From the NCBI RefSeq assembly GCF_963678635.1, contig NC_087064.1, forward strand, positions 59,778,338 to 59,838,337: a DNA stretch of 60,000 nt, written 5' to 3'. Shown here piece after piece: positions 12,481-25,100 of this stretch. Below the pieces are notes generated by a model. That model was given only the letters and a program-made list of their open reading frames with translations, was not told the origin of the DNA and made no database searches. The translations under genes and the position numbers were made by a program. Numbering within the stretch: the stretch's first letter is position 1; every line of letters starts with the position of its first letter. The stretch comes from Symsagittifera roscoffensis. Lineage: Eukaryota; Xenacoelomorpha; Acoela; Convolutidae.

Positions 12481-13109
12481 TTTTTGTTTTTAGATAAATA
12501 CAAGCCACACTAAATTAATTGTTGGAAACATAAACTAATCAAGCTATAATATTGCAATGGCAACAAATATCTTTTGAGATGCAACTTACCCATTTGAAGG
12601 TGGCATGTTTTGCGAATTACTCATTTTATGACTAACTTATTTTATGTGGCAGGTTTTGCGACAACAAAATTTCAATCATCAGCAAAATTCCTCAAACACT
12701 GTTCGCTCTTTGGTTAAAAAAGACACCACAATTTTTAACGTAATTTTTAACAGTACTATTTGTAATTATTTCACCATAACGAGGTTACTTTTAAACTACT
12801 TGATTGGATATATTTATAATTGTTTTCTTTTTTGCCTCAATTAGTTCCAAAGATTGAAAATAAAATATGATCTAGTTTTTTTGCCTATAAACTTGTCACA
12901 ATTTCAAGTAGTAGGAAAAGCACATAAACAAATAACCAATTTTGATGTTTTGCTACAGTCTTTTTTAATTGCGATTTGATTAAAGTATTTGTTAAAACCG
13001 CTTCAGCGTTGCGAAACGCTAATCTAGAACTTGATCTTCGATATTGTCCAAAGTTTATACTTTTTTGTTATATTTTCTTTTCCCAAAAACTAATAAGCTA
13101 ATCGATACA

Positions 13110-13440
13110 AACTAAGGGGCAGTAGGAACATGCAGGGCTTTGCCTTGATATACCAGCCGTCCTGTTGGTCTTTTATAAATTGCTTTCCAAATGCCTTATT
13201 GTTTCCACTTTCAAAGAAAATGCGAATTCCTTACGCTTTGGGTGAGTTTTTTTTCAGTCAGTTTTCGACTTTGTAACCAAGAGTTTTTGTAAGAACTTAA
13301 TGTTGACCGGAGATAAATGTAAGAAAAGATAACTCAACGCATTTTTGCGAAGTTATGGTAAATTGAAATTTCCTTATTTGGCCAATTTGGGATAAAAAAC
13401 GCGGGCAAGTTTTTCGTAGCTTACATAGCGCATGGGGGTT
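13110..13440 (+). repeat. Family H1 right end followed by H1-related interior
   Basis: 13110-13164 carries GGGCAGTAGGAACATGCAGG, then GGGCTTTGCCTTGATATACC, and ends CCGTCCTG before TT. This is a degraded H1 terminus. From 13192 a related left-part sequence resumes (attgtttccactttcaaaga) and runs to about 13440 with the family phrases ggccaatttgggataaaaa and cgcgggcaag. The two could be adjoining copies that have decayed. Confidence 0.45.
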
Positions 13441-13838
13441 AAGTTAAATTAAGGAAAAAATTGAATTAAAAATCATTTTTTTTGTTAGGTTTTTGATGAA
13501 CTTATCAATTTTTTTACTCAAGTACAATTTTACTCAAGTACTCAATAACTGGCTTCAAGTCGCACTCACAACATTTAAGGTTTAATCGCTTCTTAATTAA
13601 GAAAACAGTCAAAAAAAATTTCATGCACAGAAATTAATGAAAATGCAATTGTTTTTCAAAAATGTTTAAGCAAAGGTGTCTAAGGTTAGAACTTGTTGAA
13701 TTGCTTGAACAAAAATTGGGCAATTTTTTGAAAATGCGGCCCAATAAAAATCGTTCGAGTTTTCGAAAAAAAAATCAATCACCATGGTTGAACCTGGTTG
13801 GACTCGATTTTAGACTCGAATATTGAATTCGAAAAAAC

Positions 13839-14785
13839 ATCTGAAATTTAAGTTCAAAAATAATTAGTCACTTAACGTTTTATTAATTTTGGGTCTCATA
13901 ATAGAAAACACCCCAACATTTGGCGGAGGTTGTTTAAACATCATAGTTTTTTTTGTGAAAGTATTGGCTAGGCACCTCTGATATATCAACCGAAATTTTC
14001 CAATTAATCAAAGAATTATTAATGTCACTGAAATAGCGCAACGAGTCCTGGTTATAATATTGCGGTAAACATATGGTATCAGATATCTGTCAGTTCGTAT
14101 TTGTTTGTCATAGGATTCATTCTGGCGCAACTTATACTATCCTATTATCTAATATTGCATACATTTGTAAAACCTCAAAACTAAATTACGAAATTACCCC
14201 ATGTTAGACTTTTAGACTCCTAAATTTGAAGTTGATTTTAGTTTTACAAGTTATGAAAAAATAAGTAGTAAAACTTTGTTCAGCGGGCGGAACCAAACTT
14301 AAACTAGAAAGAATATCTGAAATTTAAATTCAAAAATAATAAGTCATATTGTGTTTTGTTATTTTTGGGCCTCATAACAGAAAATACCCCAAAATTTGGC
14401 TAATGTTGTTTGCACATCATAAATTTTTCGATTTGTTATTTTTGAAAGTAATTGCTCGGCACCTCTGATATATAAACCGAAATTTTCCAATAAATCAAAG
14501 AAAGATTAATCTCACCGAGTTAAAGCAACGAGCCCTGGCTATAATATTGCGGTAAACATATGGTATCAGATATCTGTCAATTCGCATTTGTTTGTCATAA
14601 GAGTCGTTTTGGCGCGGTTTATATTAACTCATTTTCTAATATAGCATATGTTTCGTAACACTTCGTAATTACCCGAAGTTAGACTTTCAGACTCCTGATA
14701 TTAAAATTGATTTTGGTTTTACAAGTTATGAAAAAATCAAGTAGTTAATTTTTTTTTTCAGATACAGAGGGCCAAACCAAACCCT
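13839..14785 (+). repeat. Two tandem copies of a ~476-bp unit
   Basis: The phrase atctgaaatttaa(g/a)ttcaaa begins at 13839 and again at 14315. Each copy then runs through cacctctgatatat, aaccgaaattttccaa, ataatattgcggtaaacata and agacttt(t/c)agactcct to acaagttatgaaaaaat. The second copy ends in a strong T-run plus CAG at 14746-14761. By eye the copies differ at roughly one base in ten. No conserved frame runs through both copies. Confidence 0.7.
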
Positions 14786-15352
14786 AAGTTGGAAACAAAA
14801 ACTTGTCTGGCTGGTAATTTTGCGATTGCAGCAACGAACACTAATGCAAACTACACTCTGGCTGAATGTGTCCCAAAAGAATGAAAGAAATTCACCTCCT
14901 ACCAACCCAGAAATATTCAACTTGTGTTGAGCAAAATAACACTACCCTTTCATTACCAACACGTGAAATTTTTCGCCCATTACTCTTTCAGTTACACTAA
15001 CGTAGGTTGCTTTTACAAAGACGGCCGAAAATATCGGAAAATATGGAAGGATAATGCAGCGAAATACAGACCGTATTAATGCGACATACCTTTTCGCCCA
15101 CCAAGGGAAATAGAGAAAGCCCAAGTATATTACATTCTTTATATACGTGCCATTTCAACCATATCTTTACGCTTCCTGAATATTTTGCCCGATTTTTGCC
15201 ATTCATGTTTTGACTGCAAAAAATGGAAAAAGGTTACTTTTATAAAATTGAACAAAAAGTTTCTTCCAAAGAAAGCCTTATCTGAAATTATACTGCGATG
15301 GTTTAGCGGAAGTAATTCAAATGCACATTTTGCACTCAAAGAAAAGGTGTAA
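14762..15352 (+). pseudogene. Candidate decayed coding sequence, frame open with two stops
   Basis: After a strong acceptor-like tract (T run then CAG, AG at 14760-14761), a single + frame reads 197 codons with only TGA at 14882 and TAA at 15077 before the final TAA at 15350. Random sequence this AT-rich should hold many more stops. The composition is more GC-rich than the flanks. Readable pieces include KPNPKLETKTCLAGNFAIAA, GCFYKDGRKYRKIWKDNAAK and PFRPPREIEKAQVYY. No family is recognised. Frames on the - strand (14726-14920, 14942-15124, 14997-15206, 15139-15363) are also partly open, so low stop density may just reflect composition. It could be a pseudogene, a transposon relic, or true exons whose donors I have not resolved (for example GGTAATTT at 14813). 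Confidence 0.3.
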
Positions 15353-15734
15353 AAACGGGTCAAAGAAATCGACTTTTACAACCTTTTAACTTCTTTTCTT
15401 CAAAAAACGAACTTTTCCTTGATGAAAATCGATACAGAAAATAAAAAGTTGATTCTACAAAAGTAGAACCAAGCAACTTGTTCGCCGGGGATATCGAATT
15501 GCTTATTTGAGAGATTAACTTTGTAACAGCGCCGTAGCGAAACTCAAGTATTTAGTGCCGATTTACTTTAGGTATTTGTTTCTGAAAATGGTTGCAATTA
15601 TCAGAGCAGTTGCGGTGGGCGTTGTAAAAACGTTGTGCAGAAATAGCCGATTTTGTTGGCGTTGTTAGTTTGGATTGTGGGTATCGTTTGTGCTGTCAAA
15701 CTTATTGTTGTGAGTTACGGACGGAAGAGACCGA

Positions 15735-15792
15735 ATGCTAGACGGAATGGAAATGTTGAATCCGCTCAACATGCCCGTTTCTCCTGCTCAAG
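15735..15792 (+). CDS. Candidate first coding exon (19 codons plus 1 base)
   Basis: An ATG in good context (ACCGAATGC) opens MLDGMEMLNPLNMPVSPAQ and ends at a near-perfect donor, CAAG|GTAAGG (GT at 15793). The 57 coding bases are GC-richer than the surroundings, like the proven exons nearby. The exon ends one base into a codon. A good acceptor, TTTTTTGTTCAG at 18458-18469, would join it in frame to the TMEM63 reading frame 107 bases upstream of the internal ATG at 18577. That fit makes it a possible alternative 5' exon of TMEM63, but the joined stretch would run through the end of an H2 repeat, so it may be coincidence. A 26-codon upstream frame starts at 15588. Confidence 0.3.
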
Positions 15793-18180
15793 GTAAGGAT
15801 CTGGTTAAGAATAACTCACCCCCTATGCAACTACAGAACAATTCACACTCCTATAAAGCAGAATATTACCAAGTGTGAAGGGCAAGAATCCCACCCCCAA
15901 CCGACTCAATTCTGCTGGTTCCCTATTTTTTTGCACAGGGTCCCCCTTTGAAAAGTAAATAACGACGGAAAATTGAAACTCAGAAGTAGATCCTATGTAT
16001 TTTTAGTCAGTCTCCACTAAAGCTAATTCAAAGTTATCCATCGTTAATCGTGTCGGCGAGTGCATTACTGCTTGAAGGATAGCGGCCGAACGATGCAAAT
16101 TAACTAGTTACATGTGAGAATATTGAGCTATTGGCTGGGTTTCATTCAGTATCACCAGACCACGAGGGTCCCCTCTTTGGCACAGCTTACGGCACCAATT
16201 TAAGCTTGACCAAACTCGGATATTTTTTGAGCGCACCTTCAGCCCTAATGTACACTTGATATAAAGGGTTCTAAAAGGTGGCAATTTTCTCAATTTTGGA
16301 TATATTCAGCGCTAATTTGAGGGGTTCTTAAAGTGGCACTTTGGGATATAATTGACGCGCGACATTTTTTAAATTCTATTAACGCGTAGGCGGCATGCCA
16401 TATTAACCCGACTCCAAAATGAATTTAGATAAGCTCTGTAGTTTAAATTAACATAGATCGATGACTTGTTCATTTGATTACTATCGTCTTATAGACTAAC
16501 GGATAAACAGTGCTTATGCTTCAGCAGCCTGAATGATCAACCTCAAAATTTTGCTATGGTCATCAAAAACTACATCCAGTTTTTTATGTCGCACAAATTT
16601 CGATTATCTAATCTAATTAAACTTTTCTGCATAGCATGTTTTTTTTTGCAAGTTGCAAAGCACTTTTTTGAGGGTCTTAGCCAAAAAATATGTTTTCTTT
16701 TACCGCTTGCTCTTCTCTCGAAATCAAAATAAATCAGTCCACGGGAGAAAACTTAATCAGTTGTTTTAAACACTGTGGTTGCAACGCCAAAAATGTAAAA
16801 TAAAAAAAGTGTGAAGAATCAGTTAAGCCAAACTATTCCAGCTTTTTAAAATGGAAATTTTTGATCTACACGATTGGTCACACTTTTCTAAATTCAAATC
16901 CGTTTTGGCGTTAAACCAATGATGAACCAAACACCATAAAAAAATTCTCCGCGCTTCACTATGTTTTTACTTCGAGAAAAATCTATGCGTTCAGAAAATT
17001 GAGTTTTGGTCAAAACCTCCGAAAAAGTTCAGAAAACGATGTTTTTGGCACTTGCAAATATTATGTGTCAGTGTCATCTCAAAAATTTTTGTAAAAGAGT
17101 GTGTTTTGGTAGCTTTGAGCGCTCAAAAATCAAAAAAATTTTCAATGTGAAAAAGTTCCCGATTTTTTAATCATAACTTTAGAAATATTGGTTCCTAATT
17201 AAGGTTGCTAAAGTGTATACCGTACTCACTTGTTAATTTTTAATGCCATGGTTGATAAAACTGATCATGTCAAAGCAAAGCTCAAAAAGTTTTGACTGCC
17301 CTCCAAGGTCTCCAAACTAGTTTTGAAAAGGAAATTTGAAAAGAAAAATTAACCAGAAAACCAATTTTTTAAACAAAAAAACCTCTATTATCTTGTCTTC
17401 TCTTGTTGAAACTCTCTTTTAAGACGCTCCTTAAAATGCTTAGTGCTATAATTTGCAGCTGTCAACGTTAATTTAGACTAAAACGCTTTTCCATTTTTTT
17501 GATTAATTTTTTTTGTCGATTTGATTTGCCATCTACAAATTAAAAGAACAAATCCATCGCGAGTGAATTATCCTAATTTAACCAAACTGTCGTTTTTCAA
17601 ACCACCATGACTTTTTGATAACAGATTGCAGACAAAACACAGAAGTTCCTACATTAACAAATTGCTCAAGCTGGTTTGGTTTTTAAAAAGCGTCAACAAA
17701 TGCAAGTTAAAAAGTGAGGATTTTTCTGAAAGTGAGGATTTTTCTGCGACAAAAATGATTCATTGAGCGCTTCTAAAACCCTATAAAGACACCATTTTGA
17801 CCAAAATGTTAGTGCCGCAACCAAATTTAATCAAAAACAGGTCAAAATTACCGTTTTTTGTCGCGCACTCCCTTCAAAATTAGTGTAACTTGCGTTTAAC
17901 TGACAAAAAGATCCAAAAATAAAAAACGTAGTTTGGAAATTTAATGAAAAGGAGCCCATTTTTTTGTGAAGCTGGCAGTTTAGCTCTTCTGCTTTCATTT
18001 TCGTTACGATCATTTTCGTTCCGATCATTTTCTTTCCGAAAAATTGGGAGAAACTTTTTCTTTTTTTTTCTTTTTCTTTTTTTTTATCCATGCAAAATCA
18101 AATACCACACATCATTATAGAAATGGTTCCAGTTACAAATCATAATAAAGCCCCTTTCAGTCGTGATTCGAACGATATTT
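15793..18180. other. No gene supported; repeat fragments
   Basis: 15895-15955 has a partial relative of family G (cacagggtcccccttt). 16108-16293 is open on the - strand, with a GC-richer patch at 16150-16190 (accacgagggtcccctcttt) that also resembles family G. 16335-16430 contains the family H1 interior phrase gacgcgcgacattttttaaa, then attaacgcgtaggcgg. The rest is AT-rich with simple local duplications such as gtgaggatttttctg twice at about 17713-17745. Confidence 0.45.
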
Positions 18181-18566
18181 AAAATTTCCAAAAAATTTTC
18201 TCAGTATTGAGAAAAACAGGTTTAAAGTTTTTGATTTTTATTCGAAATTCGATCAAATAGTGCAAGTGAGCAGGCTTGCACTAGCACATATATGCCTGAT
18301 TTAGGCAGTGAACACTTAATTTTACTCAAGTAAAGTTGTTTTTGGATTTTTTTGAAAAATTTTTGAATTTTTTTAATGATATTTTTTTGTTTTCTTTGTA
18401 ATTTTTCTACAGTTTTTGCCTATTTAACTATGACTGCCGAATATTCCTAAGATCAAGTTTTTTGTTCAGATCCTTTTATCACAGCACGCAGAAAAGAAAT
18501 GATACTTGGAAAAAAATTGTATTTTTCTAAATTATGGTCGGAACATGCTATCCGGCTATCCTTGTT
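18181..18566 (+). repeat. Family H2 copy ending just before the TMEM63 start codon
   Basis: The interior phrase AAAATTTTCTCAGTATTGAG, then CAGGTTTAAAGTTTTTGATT and the paired GCAAGTGAGCAGGCTTGCAC, matches the H2 copies at 19815-20396 and 22975-23100. The right end reads TTATGGTCGGAACATGCTAT then CCGGCTATCCTTG before TT, the H2 terminus, with part of the hairpin lost. It stops about ten bases upstream of ATG at 18577, so the transposon supplies the proximal 5' flank of the gene. Confidence 0.55.
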
Positions 18567-18576
18567 AATTTGGAAC

Positions 18577-19140
18577 ATGTCAGACAGCAGTTTAATTTTG
18601 AAATGCTTTTTAGAGAACAAAACGGTGTGTGACACACTTAACCGGAGTTATACTCAGTTTCATCACGCCAAGCTGGGAGGCATTCCGCAGGCCTTTATCC
18701 TCAATGTCTCAGGGGCCGCGCTCCTCATTGTTGTATTCTCGTTGCTCCGTCGTCGAGCCGGCGACTACGCACGACTCGCTCTCAATCACGACACGTGGAA
18801 CGAACTATTTTGGGACGACCGTGTTAGCCTTGGCGACTTTCACTCTTCGCCTGATATCAAATCTCGGAATTCTAACGATGTTTCACCTGGTGTTATCAAA
18901 GGAAACCTAGAGAGCCCACGCGATGACTTGGCCAGCAAGGCTTCTGGAAAGAAAGTGGAGGCCGCAAATGATGCTTCACCGGGGAAGGTTAATGGCGTCG
19001 CGAAGCACACAAGATCGCCATCTGAAGAGTCCCGACACAAGTGTCGGAAGTCCGGCTTCAAAGCTTCCAGAGAGGATATGATGTTTCGAAGTGTTGATGC
19101 GGATGACATAGAAGAAATTGATCCGACTTCTTCCAAATAT
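18577..19140 (+). CDS. TMEM63: TMEM63 coding exon 1 (residues 1-188)
   Basis: Encodes the outside N-terminus (sites NKT and NRS), the first membrane segment (AFILNVSGAALLIVVFSLL, about residues 39-57), and the typical juxtamembrane motif RRRAGDYARLALN, followed by FWDD. A hydrophilic linker rich in Ser, Lys and Asp follows. The exon ends in phase 0 at donor TAT|GTAAGA. Reading on through the intron gives a false stop at 19165. Confidence 0.9.
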
Positions 19141-22100
19141 GTAAGAGATTTCCTGAAGTTATCGTAATGCTTTAAGCAAATTGTTTTTGATTTTTTGAGT
19201 TCTTATTATCCATTTGTTAGAAGTTTTTCAAATTTAGTCGTTTTTTTTCTAACATTTTGTTGCTTTTAGAATCAAAATATGCAAGATACCTCATCACAAC
19301 CTGCCCCAATGGAGAAGATTTCGGAAGCAAACAATAATATCAATAATAACAATGATCAAAAAATATCGTTGAAAACAAACAACAGGGAATCACGGGAGAT
19401 AACTTTTTCACCAACAGTAGCAATTTCGGATAAAGACCAACAAAAACAACCGGACAAACTGCTTCGGCCGAAACGGAAGCGGTCTGCAGCCTCTATTCTC
19501 GCTCACAGGTCGTCCCGACTACTTCGTCTCGAGAGTCCTCGGAGACAGGACGACGGGTTCTTCTCGTGGATCATGGTGACCATTCGGCTCTCAGATGCGC
19601 AGTACAGAGAGAGGGTGGGTCCAGATGCCGTGCAATATCTCACATTCCAAAGATATTTGATAGGGTGAGAGTAACTTCAATGCTCTATAACGGACGCTCT
19701 TTAGTTTTTTTTATTCCAAACTTAAGCCAGCATTTCTTCGAATTAAATTATACTTTTTTACTAACTCTGAATGTTGACCATGCTGAAAAATCATGAGAAA
19801 GTTTTCAAACTAATCTTGAAAAATGGGGAGGAACTTTGTATAGGGTGTTTTAGTTTTTTTTCTGTTTTTTTTTTGTTTTCCACGCAAAATCAGCCACCAC
19901 AAAAAATTATCAGAGAGAATTGAATGATATATCATCTTAAAGCCCTTAATTTGAACTAAGTTTAAAAATTTCAAAAATTGTTTTTCCCAGTGTCCAGAAA
20001 AACCGGTTAGAAATTTTTGATTTTTTTTCTTTATTTGAGCGAAAAGAGCAAGCGAGCAGTTTTACAATCGCTCATTTTAATGGCTTAAAAGCTTACAATA
20101 GCTTAATTTTAAACGTAAAAACTTAGTTTTACTCGAATAAAGTTAATTTTTTTTGAGTATGTAAGCGCTTTTTTGGAATCAAAAATTTTAGAACTTCGAA
20201 AATTCAAAAAAAAATTTTTTAAAATGAAAAAAAAATGTTGATATTTTTTTGTTGATTTTTTTTGTTTTTTTTTGTCATTTTTCAACAAAATTGTCAAAAA
20301 ACCACACTAGTTTGAAAAAAATGTCTTTTTAAGACCGTGTTGTATTTTCAAGACCTTGTTCGGTACATTCTTGCACAATAACCGGCTATCCTGTTTTTTT
20401 TTTTCAAAATGACTGAAAACTTTAAATTTGATTGTTCTTAGTGATTGTAAAATTTGCCTGCTTTTTTAGTTCGAGTAATTTTTTTACCATATAAAAGCAG
20501 GGAATCAGAACAAGCTTTTTTGAAAAACTTTTGTGCCTCTTTGTTGATTTGTTTTGACGACGAGTTTTTTTTTTAATTTTGCGCTAGTATACCTTGGTTC
20601 AAAAAAAGTGGCCGCTGAAATAATAGATTTTTCTAAGCATTGAGCAAACAAAATAATATAAGAAAATATGAGTCTGTTGCGTCTTTGTCTTGCCTATTCA
20701 GTCCCAGTCCATTTCTCCACAAATTTTCCTTCGTTTTCAAGACACTGGCCCAAACGCGTCGGGATAGAACCCATCAAATTTTTTCTTACCGCTGGCAAAA
20801 TTACATGTTGAGATTCTTGAACATACTGAATTAGTTCGTCTTTTGTTTTCGGATTTTTCTTCTCAACAAAGGATTTAAGCATCATCCACACATTTTCCAC
20901 TGGATTAATGTCTGGAGAATTGGGTGGCCACTGCAAAAATTGTACCGAATTTTCGGCAAAAAAATCTTTAGTTTGTCGGAAATTATGGGGTGTGGCGCCG
21001 TCCTGCTCTAGTATCCAGCCATCGGGAAATAATGCAGTGGCGTAAGGAATAAAGTCACCAACAATTTCGCAGTACTTGGAACTATCAATTGTACCTCTTT
21101 CGATGATTTTCATGTAAAAACCTTTACTCGATATTGCTCCCCGGACCATAAATTTGGGTGAAAACTTCGGGAAACCTTTTCGCGGCGTTTTTCGATAAGA
21201 ACTCCAAAGCTTGATTTTATTCCGATGAAGTTGGAACATGCACTCGTCAGAAAGCCAGGTTTCTCCGAAATTGAAGTTCTTCCATGTTCTGCAAAATTCG
21301 ATTCTTTTTTGCTCATGGACCGGTGTGATATTCGGGATGATTTTTGCAGTCTTTTTCTGCACGCCGGACGATTTCAGAGTTCGGAAAACTGTGGATTTAC
21401 TGACGGATGTCCTAGCTAACTCGTTATAACGATCACAGACATTTTGAGTTGATGCCGACGGAGATTTAAGCGCAATTTGACATAAGCGTTTTTTCTCATT
21501 GCCAGAAATTTGGAGAGGTCGGCCGCTTCCTTTCTTTCTTTCCAAGGTTCCCTTTTCTTCCAAGATTTTCATGTTACGTCGGAAACTACGCGGTGGCATT
21601 TTCACCCGTTTCGACAGATATTCACGTTGTTTGGAGTCGTTGACATAGAGAAATTCAAGTAAATCGCGTTTCGCTTGCATTTCAAAATTTTGTGTTGAAG
21701 AATGATGTGTAGCATTTTCATTAGCTAAGTACCTGTCAATTGATTCACACGGCGACAAAGTCTGTTCAACTTCTTTCTTTTTTATTTTTGCCACATTTTG
21801 CCAAAATTTGCCGCTTTCGAGCTATACGCATTTTTCAAAAATATTGCCGCTGCCATTTTTTTTGAACCAAGGTATATAATCTGTTTTTATAGCCAAGTGG
21901 AAAAAAAATTTTTTTTTGCAATTTTTAAGATTCATGTTTAAACATTAGTTTCGGTTTATAAATAATCAAAGTCAGCGCTTTGTCCTCCACATATGGCACA
22001 CAGGGAAGGGGTTTTGAATCCGGCCAGGACAAGTTTTTTTGCGAGCAAGAAGTTTTCCGCTCGATAAAAATGTTTGGCAAACTACCGTTTGTTTGCTTAG

Positions 22101-25100
22101 TTTTAGTCAATTTAGTTAACCTAGCACGGTAATTTCCACTGATTAAAGCAGTTTTTATTATAACTGAATTTTATTTCAAGGTATCGGGTAAACATCTTTT
22201 TATTTTCATCTTGATGTTCAAGTTTTATGTTATACCAATAATTTTATTTTATTATATTGTTGCAAGGAGTAATCGTTATAAAACGTCGTGCTCCGCTATT
22301 TAGTGAACTTTTACGGAGGTGCGACAAACGAATGCAGTTTTAGATTGCACCCCTGATGCTTCCACAGCTCAGTGGTTTTTACATTTCCAAGATAAATTAT
22401 TCACTTTTTAAAAACAGTTGAGCCACTTCCGGTCCTCAATCGACTACTCAGCCGGGCTGATAATGTTTTATATTAAAATCCAAATTAGCTCCAGTCTGAG
22501 AGGGAAAAACTATGCTAGCTGCGGAAGAATTAACTTCCTGCCAGAATAATGTAATAAAGTGATTACTTTTTGGGAGCCTCCAAAATTTTTAAAACGAAAG
22601 GAAACATGTTATCAGGCTTCAAAAATTAGTCTTCCTTTAAGTGGCATGAATGAAGCTTTTAATTCGTCGGGTTTTTGCTATCTTTTCCACAAAACTTCCC
22701 TCACTCCATAATCAAAAGTTATTTTCCTCTGATACGTCTCCACGTCTCAATCGAAACGTCGGATGATCGAGGCCCACATGATTCGTGCTCATTGCTTGAG
22801 GGTGAGGCAACAATACCCAGTCCAGAAAAATAACCAAAAAAGTTGCATGTAGTTCTTAAGCAGGGGCACAACAGTGGTTCGCCGTGATGAGCTGTACCGC
22901 TCGTATGTTGGTCCTTTCCCTCGTGGATAAATGTTCTTAACTAATATTTAAAATCAGTCGTAGTTCGAAATTTAGTCGTCGCTCGAACGACATTTAGAAA
23001 AGTTTTAAAAATTTTCTCAGTCTACAGAAAAAACCGGTTTAAAATTTTTGCTTTTTATTCCAACCTGAGCGAGCAAAGAACAAATTTTCATGCAACGTTC
23101 ATTAAAGAAAAAACTTGCTGTCTAGGCTCAGAAAACTTTAAGCCAAAAATCAAAATATCCTAGAAAAGTTTTAAATTATTATTTTGTTCTTTTACAGAGA
23201 AAACTTTACTCCATTAAAAAAAACTGTGGTCATATATGCCTAATGAAATATTTCTTTTTTTTAGATTTTAGCTATTTCCTTTCATTATACCACGCAAAGA
23301 ACCTCAATTCAAAAAAGCCAATGAGCTGTTTTTTTCTCGCGTTAGAAAGTCATAAAACTGTTTATGTCAGGAAAACAACTTGAATATTCCGACAGTCCCT
23401 GAAGGTGTCTGAAACAAAATTTGACAAAAAGTCATCAGAGGTGAAGTACGTTTTCAATTCTTAGCTCAGCGCTAATTTTTGTTTAAGAGCTTTTGAAAAA
23501 ATTGCCAAATATTTCTAGTTAAGAGATTGTGTTTTTTTCCTGTAGAAAAAAAACTAACACGAGTGCATCTTTTTGTCGCTTTTTTTAAAGCTAAAAAATG
23601 AATTAAAAGAGTGCCAAAGGCGATACAGTAAGTGCTACAAAAACGATTCGTTGACAATTCTCAAACATATACCGGAAATTTCCGGTCATATTCAATTATC
23701 ACAACAGTTTTTCTATGGTTGTCTTCAATGCCTTGTTGATAAACAGCAATGGACTTGTTTTTATCATTTTGCCGCCCTACTACTAAACAAAACTGCTCGT
23801 ATATCTGGGCAAAACCTTTATGTTCCGACTGCCCCTTAACGGGTCTCAAATAATTTTGTTCAAAACTTTTTGATAAATTTTAAATTATGTACAGCCAATA
23901 TCAAATAAAAGTGCCAACATTTGAGTAAAATTAAAAAGACCAATCATAGCTAGCCTCAGTTCAATTTGAAACTATTATGAGTGCAGATACTTTGCCTTTT
24001 AAATAATTTTAGTCTAGTGTAAACATACTCGCTCATAGCAATCCAAATATTTCAGGATCGATACCCATACGCTGTCAATTTTTGTAAAACCCGTTTGAAG
24101 TAAGAAAAAACCACCTCAGGCACTATGTATTCCTCACTCATTTTGAAAGTCGAAACAAAAATATGTGACACAGATTAATGTTTTGCACAGATTAGTTTAT
24201 TCAAAATTTTCACCAAATGCCTTATAACTCAAATTTGTAAAAGGGGTTAGTGTATGAGAATGTCATTTATAATCGTTTTTGTTTGATTGCAGAGTTGTGT
24301 GTACAATATGCCCTATCTCACTGATAGTTATGCTGCCGACTAATCTCCTCGGAAACAATCTCGACAACCGAGCTGACCCTCTCGCTTTCACGACAATCTC
24401 GAATCTGAGCGACAACTCATTTCTCCTATTCATCCCCAGTGCTTTCTGTGTTCTCTACATAATCGTCATTATTACATCTATGAGACATTTCACTGCCAAC
24501 ATGCCCTTCAAATCCCAGTTCAAAACCAACGCCGTCATGATCACGAATATCAACGTGCAGAAATCAAACCATGCGGCTGTGACGTCTGAAGATGTTCAAA
24601 GTTACTTGAACTCTGTTTACCCCGAGGTCAGAATAGAGGTCACGATGGCCTACAACGTGCAGAAGATGGCCAAGTATCTGAAAAAACTGGAATATTTATC
24701 TCTGGCTTTGGAGTATTGTGAGCAGTACAACAGCAACAAATCTGAAAGGTATGCATGCTACTTAACATGTTTATGCAGAATTTTCTCATCCTAATCTGAC
24801 AATGCTTATATATCGGTCTTATTATATGGATAATGTAACATATTTTGGTAGACAATTGTAGTTTTTTGCTTCATCAAGAGGGATGTGTTGCAGCTTCTCA
24901 ATATGTCTGATACTGAAGGCGGATTGCAGATCAAAACATGCCATGATGCAAAAAAGACTCAAAAGTAACCAAAAAATTTTAATCAGCTATTTTGAGCTTA
25001 TTTATCAGTCAGTATTGTTATTTTTTCCACATATTTTGAAGTTCAACCCAACCTAACTGTTTGTCCGTATTTTAACTAAATGTATCAAGTTCAATGTTTT

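Noticed and set aside
15588-15668. 26-codon upstream frame starting MVAIIRAVAVG
   Set aside because: Too short to support, and no evidence it belongs to a transcript; noted only as context for the exon at 15735.
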